In this document: piece after piece, positions 40,101 to 55,100 of the stretch | Layout of the letters: the number at the start of each line of letters is the position of its first letter | Numbering within the stretch: the stretch's first letter is position 1 | Assembly: GCA_037893245.1 (NCBI GenBank) | Contig: JBAIAA010000650.1 | Location: forward strand, 62,001 to 126,000 | DNA from: Crossaster papposus | Lineage: Eukaryota; Echinodermata; Asteroidea; Velatida; Solasteridae | DNA: 64,000 nucleotides | Direction: 5' to 3' | The notes under the pieces: generated by a model | What the model was told of the DNA's origin: nothing | Database searches by the model: none | What the model saw: the letters and a program-made list of their open reading frames with translations, nothing else | Made by a program: the position numbers and the translations under genes

Positions 40101-43100
40101 TCAGAAACCACACATCTCACTAAAGAGTAATACTATGGTGTTACCGCAAACTACTTATATTATATCCTTTTCGCCATGCAAACCTTCAAATCTCATCTGC
40201 TTTTTAGCTGCAAAAAGGTATACTTCATAGCTTTAAGCCTCATTTCGTGCGATCCGGTCACACGTGTGTATTTTTTCCCCAACAGATTCAGAAGCACGTA
40301 CACCATCCGGAGGGACACTGTTACCTCACTAACCTCAGCGTATACATGTTGGAGATGTACCCTGAACGAAAGGGCTCCAAGCACTATGATCTCTTCACCA
40401 GACTCGACACGGGTCAGTAGACAGTCAAGCCCTGTTGAATTCTCTATACATATTTTCTTTTGACGCCTGGGGGGAAATGCGAGTCACATTAACTTTAAGC
40501 ACCTGATGCTTAAGTGTACATTGCCAGTCATAATTTTACATGTACCTGCCACAATCATGTACATGAATAAAGTAACTTTTTTTACGGTCGGCCTTTACAA
40601 AACAACGAGTGTGTATCTGATGGGAAAATGTGTTACCTCATAAGAAACAGTATTCAAAAAACATTCTACGAGAGATTTCTATACCTCCAAATGAAAACTT
40701 ACGCTAATTTGTCTCCCCAAATGCCGATTTGGAAGAATTTTTAAACGCATGAAGATAATGCAAATGGTTGTAAATTGTTATTGTTTTAGCTTGTAAAGAT
40801 ACTGTTTGGTTTCATTTCTTAGTTTGTGACGCATACGAAGAGAACAGTTATCCGGGTACGTATAAACGCTTTTCACGGGTTTATAAGAATATTTGTATAA
40901 CCTATATTGTGAATCTGGCTGTATGCCAATCACTACAATGAATGGGAACAACTGTGGGCATAATTCTTCAAGCGGGGCGTTATTTTGTTCGATAATAAAT
41001 AAATAATAAATAATAACAGGTAATTTTTTATAGAGCGCATAGGTTTACCAAGATAGGCCTCAAGGCGTTGTGCCATTGTTATCTTTGCTCATTGGGACCA
41101 CGAAACATTCAAGTGCCATCTCAGTTCCCTGGGGAGTATACAGCTTAATGCTGCCGTTTTCGGCGCAAAGCAGCTATGCCAACCATATTCGCCCTCACAG
41201 GTATCCATTTCACTCCTGGGTGGGGAGAAGCAATGAGTGACAAAGTGCCTTTACCCAAGGGCGCACGCACCATAGTCCCAGGCCGGACTAGAACCCACAA
41301 CCTACAGCTTTACCCACATACGGCGAATTCAATGCTTCATGCAGAAAGGAAGAAACGGGTGTCCAGTTAAATTGTGTATTGTTTAAAAAAAACAGCCTCA
41401 TGTCCGCTGCCACTGGGCATGGCATCTGGCGACATCGCCAACGCCCAGCTCTTGGCCTCCTCCTACATGGACATAAACCACACGGCGGACCACGCCCGAA
41501 TCGGCCAATCCACCTCCTGGCGACCACTCCCCTATGACACGGACCCTTGGCTGGAGATAGACTTCCTGCAGCGCATGCTGATCACGGGTCTGCTGGTGCA
41601 GGGCGGAGGAAGAGAGCACAGTTGGGTCAAGACCCTCACCTTACGATTCAGCAACGACCTGGCCCGGCCGCCCGTGTTCTGGAACTACGACGAGTACAAG
41701 AGATTAGAAATCAAATCAATCGTGAGTTTTACGTTCTGCTGAATTTGGATGAAAAAAAAAGTTCGTTGTGTACAGTATTCCCCGTATATTGTTTTTAATA
41801 TTGTTGAACATTACTGGATTATTACCCAATGGAAATGAGGAAGGAGGGCAAGGAAGGTTCGCCAACCAGTTTGACAAGCTTGTGACAGGAGTATCTCTGG
41901 TCCGTTTAGGTTATCAAAGCCAACGGTGAGCCGAAGTGTGTCAAGCCTATCTACCTGAACCCTCCCATCAAGGCTAGGTATCTAGAGATTAACCCGCGAG
42001 AGTCGTACGGGGGAGTAGCTTTGCGACTAGAGGTACTTGGATGCCGAGACAATGGTGAGTACACAAGAACAAAACACACTCCCTTTATACAAAAAATTAG
42101 AAAACCAAAGGTGTTCAGAGCTCCATGAGAAGTTTAATTATGCAATAGCCTTCTGTTTCATTATCAAACTGAACCTCATACCAAAAGTGATACATGCTAG
42201 TCTATTACGTCGGCGTACAAGTTTAGGTATACATTGAAAAAAAGGGAATGTCCTTTGAGTTACCTAAATGAGTTATATACCTAAATACTTCGTATCAATA
42301 TTAAACTAATTATTTTGTTGGGCACCTTTTTAGATTTACACGTATTAACTCAAATTACCCTAATGAAGATGGTTACAGAACGATAATCTGAGAAGAGTAT
42401 GGGTCTCATGGCACCGAATGGTAGGATACAGCGTGCAATGTCAAAACACAAGGCAATGCTTCAGCTTCAAGAACCCGAGATGGAATATCGACCCGATCGC
42501 GAGCGAGCCTCTTACACCGAAAGGCAAAGTCCCGATTAGCCATTATCTGCTTTGTTTCTCTTCGGTTTACTTGCTGCAGACTGTGACTTCGCCGCCGGGA
42601 TAGCACGGGGAGATATTCACAGCGTTGATATCACGGCCTCGTCAAGCGTGGGGGACGAGAAAGGAATACACGGCCCGGCTAACGCCCGGCTCGACCCGTT
42701 CGGCGTTCCCAAATCGGGTAGGGCTTCCAATCAATCTAAACAAACCTAGGGCCATATAACTTCGTGCCCTACTCAGTCGGTTTTTTAAGGATGTTTTGCA
42801 GTAAAGTAGCTGTTGAGTGTATTTGTTTTGATTGTATGTAGGTCGCTCGTCCCCTGGCAAAAGAACCGTCCTATACCCAAACCCTCTTCTATTTGATTTG
42901 ACGAACCTTGATTTTAATGGGATTTTTGTTGTATGTAGGAAACTACAGTATGTAAACTGTCATGCGATCATTAGAAAAGAAAATGTATTGAGTATTGAAA
43001 TGAGTATTGAAGATATCGCCTTTTATGCTACTGTTCCATTTATAAATTAGTGTTTTTTTGTCTATAGCTGTTATTATTATTAATTCTTTCTGGTAATGAA

Positions 43101-46100
43101 ACCAAGGATCCCTCAAAAGCGCTCTAGCCACTGTAGCTTGCAAGCCTGAAGAAACCTGTAGAGGGAAGACACTGAGAAGAAGGTACATTTTAAGAGGTGG
43201 GATGAAAACCCTAGTAGAATATCCTGGGGAAAACCCACAGAGTGTCAATCATTTTGTCCTTTTTTTGTCAGGTTGGATGCCGTCCATGTCAGACAGCGAG
43301 CCTTGGCTTCAAGTGTACCTCCCCAGCGTTTACCAGATCTCCGGGGTGGTCACTCAGGGCTGCGGTAATTTGGACAGGTGGGCCGCGCGCTATACCATCC
43401 GGTACTCTGCCGATAGGAGCTTAAAAGATCTGCTAGACTACCGCCGTCTCGGACAAGTACAGGTGGGTGCGTTGACTTAGCGTCAGCGGGCAGACGCCCA
43501 GGCCAAATTTGCTGGTTGTGCGTGTACACATTAGCAGTGTACATTTCTTGTCTTTCTATTGGCACAGCTGGTTTGTTTTCCCTCGGAATCCTTTGGGCCG
43601 CTCTTTTCTCCAGAGAGAGAGAGAGAGTCAGTCTTCATGCTAGAAAAATGACAGCTCTTTTTGATGTGCGTTAATTTGGTGCATTGTGTATACGGATTTA
43701 TGGCCGTGGTTTGTACTCCAAATACAGGTTCTATATGTTAAGGAAAATTGATGTTGACGCAAGGAGATGTAGTCTCTGTTGAAGAAATATTAAACACAAA
43801 TATGAGTAGTAATACGATAACAAACAATAGTCTGACTGACGATACCGTGTGGAATAAATTATGTTTTGTGATCTTAGTATTTCTGGTATATTTGTATTGC
43901 CCGCACTGACTCAATGTGAAAATCCTTACCAACATCTTCCAGTCCATGCAACTTATAATATTTTGTCAACCCTCGTATGTCATTTAAACAAATTTCTTCT
44001 GCCGTTTTATTTTTGCTTGTTTCCTTTTTGTAGTTTCAGGGTATCCACAGAAATCTGTAAACCAAATTCCAGGACTTTTCCAGGACTTTTCAGGACTAAA
44101 ATATGATAATTACCATGATATTTAACGCCATTTTGCAGAGAAAAGTTATTTGCAATCATGATACTGATGAACCGCTGATGATGGGCTAACCATTTGTTAG
44201 CTTTTGAAAATAAGTTTTATTTAATAACGGCCTCTTCATCCCCTTACAGCCATCCAATCCACCCACTTTAATCAAAAATAACTTTAATAACCCTTGCATG
44301 ATTTTGATTTCTATGACTTTTTTTTTGACGTCACTTATAGATTGTATAATGTAATATAGAAACAAATTGTATGTACACATTAAGTTACATGACACATGAC
44401 AATCAGAACTTGTCATGTGTTCCAAACAAATCATCACATTTAAATGACGCCATGATGACGTCACAGAATCAAACTGCATTTGGAAAACAGGTGTTCGTAG
44501 GAAACAACGATCGCAACACCCTCAAGAGTAACGACTTAGACCCGCCCATCCAAGCGGAGGTATTCAGGATCTATCCCCAGACCGCCCCGGACGCGCACGT
44601 GGACTCCTGTCTGAGATTCGAATTAGTTGGGTGCAAATATCGAGGTGAGTTGCCGGGTTACCACTGTACGTATTGGACTTGTTTTAATTCAACTAGTCAA
44701 AAGTACCCGTGGGTGTAATATATGACCGGAAGAAGGGAAGTTGGGGATGGGGTGACGTACCCGTACCCGTAAGTTTGGGCGAGATCGGACCAAGGACTTG
44801 GGAGGAGTAGCGAAAAACGAACATTTGACCTTTGACCTTTGACCCCAGTGACCTTGACATATGACCGGAAGAAGGGAAGTTGGGGATGGGGTGACGTACC
44901 CGTACCCGTAAGTTTGGGCGAGATCGGACCAAGGACTTGGGAGGAGTAGCGAAAAACGAACATTTGACCTTTGACCTTTGACCCCAGTGACCTTGACATA
45001 TGACCGGAAGAAGGGAAGTTGGGGATGGGGTGACGTACCCGTACCCGTAAGTTTGGGCGAGATCGGACCAAGGACTTGGGAGGAGTAGCGAAAAACGAAC
45101 ATTTGACCTTTGACCTTTGACCCCAGTGACCTTGACATATGACCGGAAGAAGGGAAGTTGGGGATGGGGTGACGTACCCGTACCCGTAAGTTTGGGCGAG
45201 ATCGGACCAAGGACTTGGGAGGAGTAGCGAAAAACGAACATTTGACCTTTGACCCCAGTGACCTTGACCTTTCCAAAAATGAACCCCTCAAGGGCAATTC
45301 TGGGGTGAACTTACATCCACCCACCAAGTTTGGGCGAGATCGGACCAAGGACTTGGGAGGAGTAGCGAAACAAACAGACAAACAGACAAACAGACAGACA
45401 AACGTTGCTCGAATTATAGTATGATGATGATTCTCATCGCTGTCTTTTACGTTATATACATGCGTGACATATTGGAGAAAAAACCTCCCAGATGTTGCAG
45501 CTTGTTTGGTGCGTGTCCTTTCTGAATGAAATTAAGAATGGGGAAAGTACAGGCGCCTGCGGTGCGTAGGCACATAGTACCAACCGTCTAATTAGATCCT
45601 TTTCCCCGTCTAAATTAAATGCTATTCGTGTAATATTTTGTACGATTTGCAATATTTTGTAAATCTCAAAATTGTGGGCAAACTTACCAACATTTTTTTT
45701 TACCACTTAAAAAAAAGAACACTTGTTGTTCTTATTATGATTTGTTTGACTCCATCAGCAATTATCTTAAGATTGAGATTTGATTCCTTGCAACAACGGT
45801 GATTTATTAGAGTTAGTTAGCATAGGACCTACAAGTATTTATAGTTTTATTGTAGTTGGCGCCAACAGATTTGTGAACCTATTACGGGGTCTTTGTGATG
45901 ATAGGCTTGGTGCCAGTTGTGTGCGATGTGTTTATCCCAATATGTCAACTATACACAAACAGAATGTTATTTTATGATTTTATTTTCCCAAAGCTACGTT
46001 CCTTAAAGAGTACGCTCCATAATTAATAAGTTTACACTGACTGTGTCGTGGGTTGCAATTTACGACGGAAAAGAAGAAGGCGGGAAGATATTTCCCCGTC

Positions 46101-49100
46101 AGTGTGCCGCCAGAATAATTGTAACATTCCCTAAGGCAAACGTTATTAGCGAGAAACTACGGCAGCCAAGCAGTGCTCGTATAAAGATCATAACAAGCAT
46201 AACGTGATACAAATTAGTTTCCGCATTTGCGACATTCACTATACCTGTGTGTTCAGTGTGTTAAAAGAAAACACCACATATTCTTTTGGTACATAGCGTT
46301 ATGGTGACAACCCATAGGGTTTGTGTGTAAACTGAAATCTCTCTAATCTCAAACTCAGAACACTCAACAATTCTACAATTTTCAGCATCACCCTAATTTG
46401 TCCTCTTCTACATTTTCTTTCATTATACCCTAACCCGATTTTACTTTGTTCTACCTTTACTGAACACCCAACGCGCTACGGGGTCTCGAAAATGTCCCCA
46501 CTACTCGGTCTGTCTTTTCCAAACAAAAGAGCCTGTCCCCCTAACGCGGTGAGTGCCTACCCACACGTTTTGCTGAGGACCACTACCTTTAAGAAATAGT
46601 CTATCGCCTTAAAAAGAAATATAACAAAAATGGTTTGTAACCACCCTGTCTTGTTTTAATTCAGCTTGTGGGCGTCGGCTTGGGATAGAGACCGGCCAGA
46701 TCTCCTCCTCGCAGATCAGCGAGTCTTCGGAATACGCCGGTCAGGACGGCGACGTGGGCCGCCTGCATCACATAGCTTGCTGGAAACCGAACGGGATGGG
46801 AAACAGCCACTGGATACAGGTTAGAACTCCTGAAGTTGAAATAAAATCCACTTCGTTCTGGTAATTGGCAAGTTCCTCAAAAGGCACTTTAGATCGCAAG
46901 CCGAGAAAACAAGCAAAAACAGGAACAAATACACTTTGGAACAAACATGTACCCGACATGCAGGTGTGTAAACATTTGATTTGTGTGTCATATCATTATC
47001 ATGTGTCATATCCTAAAAGGAAAGCTTTCGCGTGCGTTTGAAATCAAAACATCGCCAGCATGCCGTTACTTTTCCAGGTAGACCTGCTGGAACTTTACAC
47101 AATTACCGGCCTGATAACTCAGGGAGGCTACAACGCTTTCTTAGGGGACCAGGAGGTGTTTTATTGGCCTGATAGCTACAGGGTCCTGTATACCAGCTGG
47201 AAAGACAACAGCGAGTGGAGGACGTACTTTAACCTGGAAGGAGATATTATGGTAAAGATACTATTTGGTTTGAACTTGGGTTTTAAGAATTGCAAGCGAC
47301 CGAAAGTAGCTATTTAGAGAGATTTGCATCATTCCTGTTAAATAAATCAACCTTTAACGGAATGAACTTGAAGGATAAATGAACATGTTCTTTGAATAAT
47401 TTTGGTATCCTTTCTAGACTTATAAAAAAAATGCAAATAATTTTAGGTTTTAGAATTAAATTCGTCCAACAAATCGGCCTAGCAAACTTTAAACAGTTTT
47501 AGAAGTTAGGTTTACCTTTATAAAAACTAAAATTGAAACTTAAAATAAAACTCAAATATTGTTTGTGTAGGGCTGCTTAAGTATTATCTGATTCAGAATA
47601 AAACAAAAATTTTATTGTGAAGAGCCGGATTTGTTTTCCCGCCAGGATTTTCCGGCTTATCCCGACCCACACACAGAGATGAGGCAAGATTTTGACCGGC
47701 CGTTCATCACCAGAACGCTGCGCGTCATACCGAGATCCTGGCGAGGCTACTGCCTGAGAATGGAGATCATTGGATGTAGGCTCTCCGGTAGGTACAATTA
47801 ACTATAGGCACCTGTAGAGTTTAGGTTTACCTTTATAAAAACTTGATTTCCGCAAGGCCTTCGACACGGTGCAAAGATGAAAAATGATACATATCCTATA
47901 CGTGCATATGGTGTCCCAGATAAGATGGTCCAGGCAGTGCAGCTGGTTACAAGGGCAAATTGGATACTGGCAAATTGGCCCATAACATTAAAATACAAAC
48001 TACACAGTGTGAATGTTACAACAAAAGTTTCGCCACAGCAAAACTATAAAAGCGCATATTCTAAATTTCCCACGGGAATATAAAGTGGCAATTGTATTTT
48101 CCGGTTTGCTGCTATTATCCATGACCATTTTGGCTGATAACAGCAAACGTAGATCTCTCGGATGCGCCGGGCAATTCTCAATCCGACTTGACAAGTCCCG
48201 GAGTCGAATGATCAAGATGTGTTGCCCTGGTAATACTTGTACTGCAGTCATTGGTGGATCAAAAGTCCTTCAAAGTTCATCATATCACAGGTGGTCATTC
48301 ACAAACCATTCAGTCCCTGGTCCACTCAAATTAAAGCTCTTCAAATGACACAGGCAATTCCTTGGTATTGATCAAAGTGTCCCTTGTGATTGGACAATGT
48401 TGACTTGTAATATTTGCTTGTGATTTGTGACAAGAATATTATTGTCACAAAAGTCACGAATTCCTCGCAGGTCCATCCCATTTTTTGTTGTTCAGAATTT
48501 AACAATGAAATTGATTGGAGCGGGGTTCCAACCTGCCACCACCGGATTACCGTTTTGGTGCTCTACCATTCCGATGCTCTACCATTGCAACTGAGCTATA
48601 AATCCCTATGTTGGTGGGCCCCAACATTTGTTAATACCTCCCTTCAGGCCTGGGGGCGCTAATCAGAAGCCACAAACCTTACCCCATGTTACAAGGGATC
48701 ACACCCAAAGTCGACATGATACTAGCCACATTTACCTCTCGTTCAAGCGTTCAAGCCTTCAATCGATATGGGACTGCCTTAATTCTGTTTGAACTGAATT
48801 TAACAGTGTGTCGCCGAAATTCAGGAGATTTAGAATATAAGGAGACTTGTCAATTACAAGTCATGGAGTCTTCTCGGCTGCAAAGGCCACAACAAAAATT
48901 GCCAAAATTGTCCATTGACTATATTCGTTTTATGTTTTTTCTTCATCTTGGGGACAGAGGGTCAAGTTTGTGGGGAGGCGTCCCTTCTCTATGACGGCTT
49001 CTGTGTCGGCTCGGTCAACACCCAGTCCAGCGGGGCGTGTGATGACATCTTCGCCGAGGCCAGCCAGCCGCTGACCATCAACTCCCTGGCGACACAGCAG

Positions 49101-52100
49101 TGGCTTAGGCTCCAACGGAACGAGATTAAAGGTAAATTTTGACAGGATTTCGACTTTTTTTGTAATTTTGTTAAATATATAGGCGAACATAGAAGCTTGT
49201 TTGTTTGTGTCAATATGTAAAACGGGAATCGTTTGCGACCGTCAAAGTCCAGCTCGCCAAATTTATTTTGCCAAAAATCGTAGAACCAACAGTCAAAAGT
49301 TCATACCTAATTACTGGCTTTGAAGTCGAGCGATCGTTGGAAATGGTACAAATTCTTCCTTTCTTGAAGATAACAGTACACAAGGTGCTACAGTTTCAAG
49401 GGATGCGAAAAAAATACTACATGTATTGTTAAACTTACAGCCAAGAAAACTAGATTTCATAATAATTTGTCAATTTCGAATTTGTTTTATTTCATATTTT
49501 TGGCAAATAAATACTTGTAGTCAACGACAGGCATTACCAGTATAAAGTCGGCCTGAAGACCCTCCAGAGCGGGGAGGAGTTCGCGTGGGCAGACGGCACA
49601 CCTATGACCTACGATAACTTCCGGTGGCCTACCAACATCACGGACAACAGTACCGAGTGGTGCGTGTACATTGACATGAACGACGACCTGCGATGGAGAG
49701 AGTTCCAGTGCAGAAACGATGCTGTGCCCAGGGCAACCATTTGCCAGCTAGGTACGATACTGATAGTCGCATGTTAATTATATAGCTTTATGGGAAACGG
49801 AGATACAGAAAAATTACAAACATTGTAAACAAAGGATATGGAAAACGGATATATTTATACGCACGTGGGTAACCAGTTCGCGGAGGACGTGTTTACACAC
49901 AAAGGTTTATTTTCCGGAATTCCAAACGGATGACGGATAAGCACGTCACGAGCAAAACTGAAAAGATCTGTCAGCGACAGACTTGCAACAAGCGAAGCCG
50001 TAAATAGCAGAGTGTGCTACCCACGGATGCCAGCCTGAACCCGTCTCGGATCGAGGTTCGTGAAAAACAATCCGGCGCCTGTGCCCGGTCGATGTCAGAA
50101 TAATCCCAGCGCGAACTAGCTTTGGAATTTTGTGAGGATGCTAATCTTTTCAGATTTTTTTCTGGCAACGGAGAAATAAGTCAGATTGTTAATTTACACA
50201 GTACAACATGCATTGCCACCAAGCTTAATAATCCGAATATTCTTTTTCTGTCGATGTTGTAGATGTGGATGAATGCACGACTACCGAGCACCGCTGCTCC
50301 CACACCTGTTTCAATTTCCCAGGTGGATTTCAGTGCCTTTGCCCGAGGGGATACCGCCTGAACGGCATGGAAGACACCGCCTGTACAAGTAAGACATGCA
50401 CACGGCCTTGCCCTTCCATATTTAAGTATAGATTGATAACAAGAGAAAATAAAGCCGCGTCCGAATTTGTTTGGCTACGGATTGAATTAACACACGGGTC
50501 TATGGGATGTGGCTGCAGCCGCATCCGCAGCCGCAGCCGTACAGGCGTATGTATATTTTCCAGCCTTTAAGATTCGGTTTGGTAATATTGGAGAAACATC
50601 AGCACTTGCATGATGATTGCTTCACGCGACAAAAGGAGCAGTTGCGTTAAGACGTTAATTACATGTACAATTATTTTCTAACACATAAAAGTTAGGCCTA
50701 ATTTCTGCCTAAACATACCAACATATAGTTACTACAAATGTACAAATCATCGATGTACATGTACGTGTCTACGTGTCTACGTGACTACATGGTTTCAAGC
50801 GATATATATCTGCCCTGTAGATGCAAAGAACTTGGTCCTAAAGTGTTTCTCGAAACATTCCATGTCGTTCACCTCACCAGGCCAATGTATTATTCACAGG
50901 TAGAATTTTAAATCGAACAGTATAAATGTGCACCTGCATTTTGTACAAACACATTTTATGTTGGCCAGTGTGTTCCCGAAATCTCAGAAATTCCTTTTTA
51001 AGTTTTAAGGGTGTGTGTGTTATAGGTAACAACATTATGACGTGTGTATAGGGTATAGGGACAATAAGGTGGGTGGGGGGGGGGGGGGGGGCACCCCTTA
51101 GTCACATATCGTACTGAATATAATCTTTCTACAATGGCACAGAAAATAACAGGTAATTGTTTTGTTATATGTCGGAGTCGTGAATAAAATGTTCAATATT
51201 CGCTAATGCTGTAATGGTTGCATATTCCCAGGCGGTCGACAACCCGAGTTTACATTCACATAATTCGTTGCAAGACTAAAGACTATTTGTAAAAAATATG
51301 TACGCAGCAATAACCCTCCTAATACATGTATTATAAAACAAATTGGCTAAAAGCTTCAAAACGTTGGCCTATGTACTTAATTAATTAATTACAGTACTCT
51401 CTGCAGAACACGTGTTGTTTTAGAATCCATGTGAAAAATGAATTGACAAATATTGAGCATCTCTAATTTGACACAGTGCACGTTGAAATATTTATAATGC
51501 GAAGAAAATATTGGGTTTGGCCCATACAAAAACTTAACAAAAACCTCTATGGAAAGGGGTTTGTTGCATATTAAGAAAATGTCCGCTCCGGCCGAATATC
51601 ATCTTCTAGTAGCTGATAATATTATAAACAAAACCGAGGTCCTATTAAAACAAAAGTGGGTCTTGCAAACAAACATGTAAAAGGAGTGTCGTTACCTGCT
51701 TTTTGTTCTTCTTTTCCAGCGTTATGCAATGACAAAACAACCCCACAAGACTTGTTTCGAAATACATCGACTGACTGTCTATCCAATCCGTACGGCCAGG
51801 GCTGCCTGGATTTCACTATCCCCGATATCGACATCGGGTGGCCCGGCTTTAGCGACCAATGGCCCGGGGAGAACTACGACCAGGGTTCCGGCAGCGCCCC
51901 TTCCCTGCTGGCAGAGAGCAAGTGCATTGGTGAGACTTTAAAAAACGAACCATGCCGATTGTATCAAGCGCTATGTCGCCGGAATAAATTACTGAAGACT
52001 TTGCCCAAAACGGTGTTCATTGGTGTGAAGAACTATCCAGCGGCACGTTGGAATTCCATTTGAGAAGAAATGATTCGGCTTATTATGAGAAGGCTTTGAT

Positions 52101-55100
52101 CTGTATAAACGTCTTCGGGTGAAAGGAATACTGTAGGCTCTACTGAACACGTGTTCGTCGTGTGGCTGCATTTTAAGCAAAGCCCTTTAGGCGAGCGGAC
52201 ACAGAATTAGAGAAACAGTGTCAAGCATGGTGAAACATTCATTGGGAAGAAGAGTTGACGTTATCAAGCTACTCCCTAGAGTAGCTTATCATCCTTATGG
52301 GAATACAATTTGACGGTGTTTTTAACATTACCAAGACAGTTATAAGGGGTGAAATTCACAAAAGATGGAACATTTTAGAGGACAGGCTAAACACCAAACG
52401 TCTTATTTATATAATACAATATCATCATCGGCTATTATTGGTATATTATTCTGCGTTAGGTATAGACTTCATTACAAGTCGTGCGTTTACTCATCGTTTT
52501 AATTAGATGAAGCTGACGTCAGATGCGAAGAGATGTGGGCGCGGAATGTCGACTTGGAATACGTCTACTCCAAGCACGGCTACATCCATTCGCTCAGTTT
52601 TCCTCCGTGGTACAACCAGGGTTCCACGTGCCAAATCAACATTCAGCTGCCGCCTGGAAACTTCGTCCGGTGGGCCGAGTCATTTATGATTTTTGTTTTC
52701 TTAGAAGAATTTTTTAATCAGTTATACAAAAGTTATTCCTTTATTTGTCCAGGGTAAACCCGAACAGCAACAAGCTTGTTTTTATTAGGGTTCTGCATTA
52801 ATGACAAATTAATTACAAATTAATGAAAAAGACTTAACAATTTTACTCTTTAAACAATTATTATTAAAAAACAATGAAAGGATCTGCACTGAACTAAAAA
52901 AACAATTCACAATTTAAGTAAATTACATCATTACAATACCTAAAATAAACACGAAAGCAAACAAAAAACACGTTAAAAATAACAACAATATTACAATGAT
53001 AATATAAATAAATAATACATTTTATAATTCAGAAAATTAGGCCGCGTTTGAATATCTTGTCTAGGGCTATTGTCTAGGTATGTTGTCAAGGTGTTCGCCA
53101 ATTACAATTACACCTGGACAGGCTGACAATAGACGTAGCTGTAGGTCTTGAAGCCCGTTTCGGACACGCCCTTATTGCTTATTTATTTTGATTTTCAGGT
53201 TGGTTATCCACGAGATGGCTCTACGCCGTAAGCCGCGCACCGCCCGCTGCATCGATGTCTTGAACGTCACCGACCACCTGACACCTTACCACGCCATGTC
53301 ACGCGGGTCATTCTGCGGGAAACTGCGAGACTTGGTGGTCACGTGCCGCTCCAACAACGTCACGCTGAGACTGGATATCGGCGCCATCGGCCAGGACATG
53401 CCCAAGAAGCTGGGCTTCGTGGCGTCCTATAGCATGACCGGTGAGGTACCTTTCAAATTTTAGGATTAAAAGGAAATATGATCAAGGAATCAATGTGCGA
53501 TACATTATTAGTGATCAAATCATTACAGCAACTTCACTACTAGTATTGTTGCGACTGCTTTACAATGAAATGTATCGATTTGTGTTCCTTTGTTGATTAA
53601 GAACACGGCAGTCAGTGATTTAAATTTGCACCACAAAATTTTTATTTTCCATGGGTACTTTTTGTTGACAGTTTGAACCAAAGTATACCTTTTGGTGTCT
53701 TCACACCGCAAAAGTGCCTTCGATTGCCAAGAAACAGCATGACCTAATATGAGGCATACATCTTGCACACAAAACACAGTACATCCCAGAACGGTACATC
53801 TCAGAACAAATGAAACACGAATCGTACATAGAAATGGCATCCTCCAATATTATAACCAACAGGCTACTAGATTCCTTGTGGAAGAGAGAAAGAGTTTTTG
53901 AGACATGTTGTAGGGGAAAACTGGCCTACAGATCTGTTGCATCTTTGTCGGGCGCATCGGTGCTCAAGTATCCGTATTTTCTCACTTAATTGGTCAACTT
54001 GAGAGGGCATTTGTTAACCGAGTCGTTTTGGGTCTTGGTTGTTTGGTTTTCTCAGATTGCACGGGATCGACAGCCGAGTGCGACCCGGGATGCGGCAAGA
54101 AGGACGTCTTGACGGCGTCCAAGGGAAACTTCTCCACGACCGCTTTTCCGTCTGAGCTGCCTCCGTTCTCCATCTGTGCCTGGAATATCAGCCTGCCGGT
54201 CGGCTCTTACATCGTCCTTAACTTCACCGATTTTCTGATTGCCGAGGACGAGGATAGCTCCGAGTGCGTCGACTTCGTTCAGGTATACATCGGTTTAGAT
54301 GCGTTTTTAACTGCATACCTATATTGACCGGTTTCCATAAAAAAAATAAAAGGAAAGGTGGGTGGTGAAGAAAACACACACATCGTTTGTTTTAGCTTGC
54401 GACAAAATCCCAACTGCAGGATATGATAGATTGTCCTGTGTAACTAGGATTCCTGGCTACATGTATAAATGTATTGTAAATTGCAATCAAGCTAAACCTA
54501 CCAAACAAACAAACCCAAGTATGTATACAGAATGTTTTGAAATTTCCACCCTCAGCCCTACAAGAACTATTGGTGGCGCTGTGTAGCCCCCACAAAACTA
54601 TTGGCGGCGCTGTGTAGCCCTCAATGAGTCTATCGGTTTTTTCGCAATGGCAATGTTCTAATCACGGGTAATCGCTGTACAGATATTTCTGAGCGGTGAT
54701 GACGGGGGACCCAACGAAGACGCCCCAGCAGGCCAGCCTATGTGTGGTTCCACACCGTCTCTCATCGTTTCCAACTCGTCTTCCATCCAAGTCGTGTTCA
54801 GGACCGGACTAGACTCCAAATCGTTGGGCTTCATCGCCAAATACGAAAGCACAGGTATCTGTTTTACTGTAGTAATAAGCCAGTTCTTGGTGGTTTTCCT
54901 TTTGAGGGAAAAAAATTCACCGTTTGAGTGCAATTTAAACGGTTTATTACATAGCTTTATTTAAGTTGTCGATCTGAAACGAACTCAACTTCCAAAAACC
55001 TTTGGAACGTGCCGTATTTCAATATCGTGCTCCAACCTTCGTGCAGTATTAAAACTGCGCTACAATTTACCTTTTTTTTATTGCACTCCTTTGCATACCT

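Larger units (their letters stand above)
35913..40285 (+). other. Intron 6 (4.4 kb)
   Basis: Splits the PAN domain. Holds homopolymer tracts near 36.46 and 37.09 kb, a diverged foldback at 37803-37990, an AAGCAATTGCTT-rich stretch at 38.0-38.35 kb and the Penelope-like fragment. Confidence 0.55.

Noticed and set aside
44689-45381. 230-codon repetitive open frame on the minus strand and its two overlapping partners
   Set aside because: All three minus frames are open only because identical 139-bp units repeat. The peptides are periodic and the region lies in an intron made of transposon-derived sequence.
52680-52757. Extension of CUB1 exon 20 past 52669 (open to 52757)
   Set aside because: The frame becomes Phe/Leu-rich and stops, whereas splicing at CCG|GTGGGC to exon 21 completes the CUB fold.
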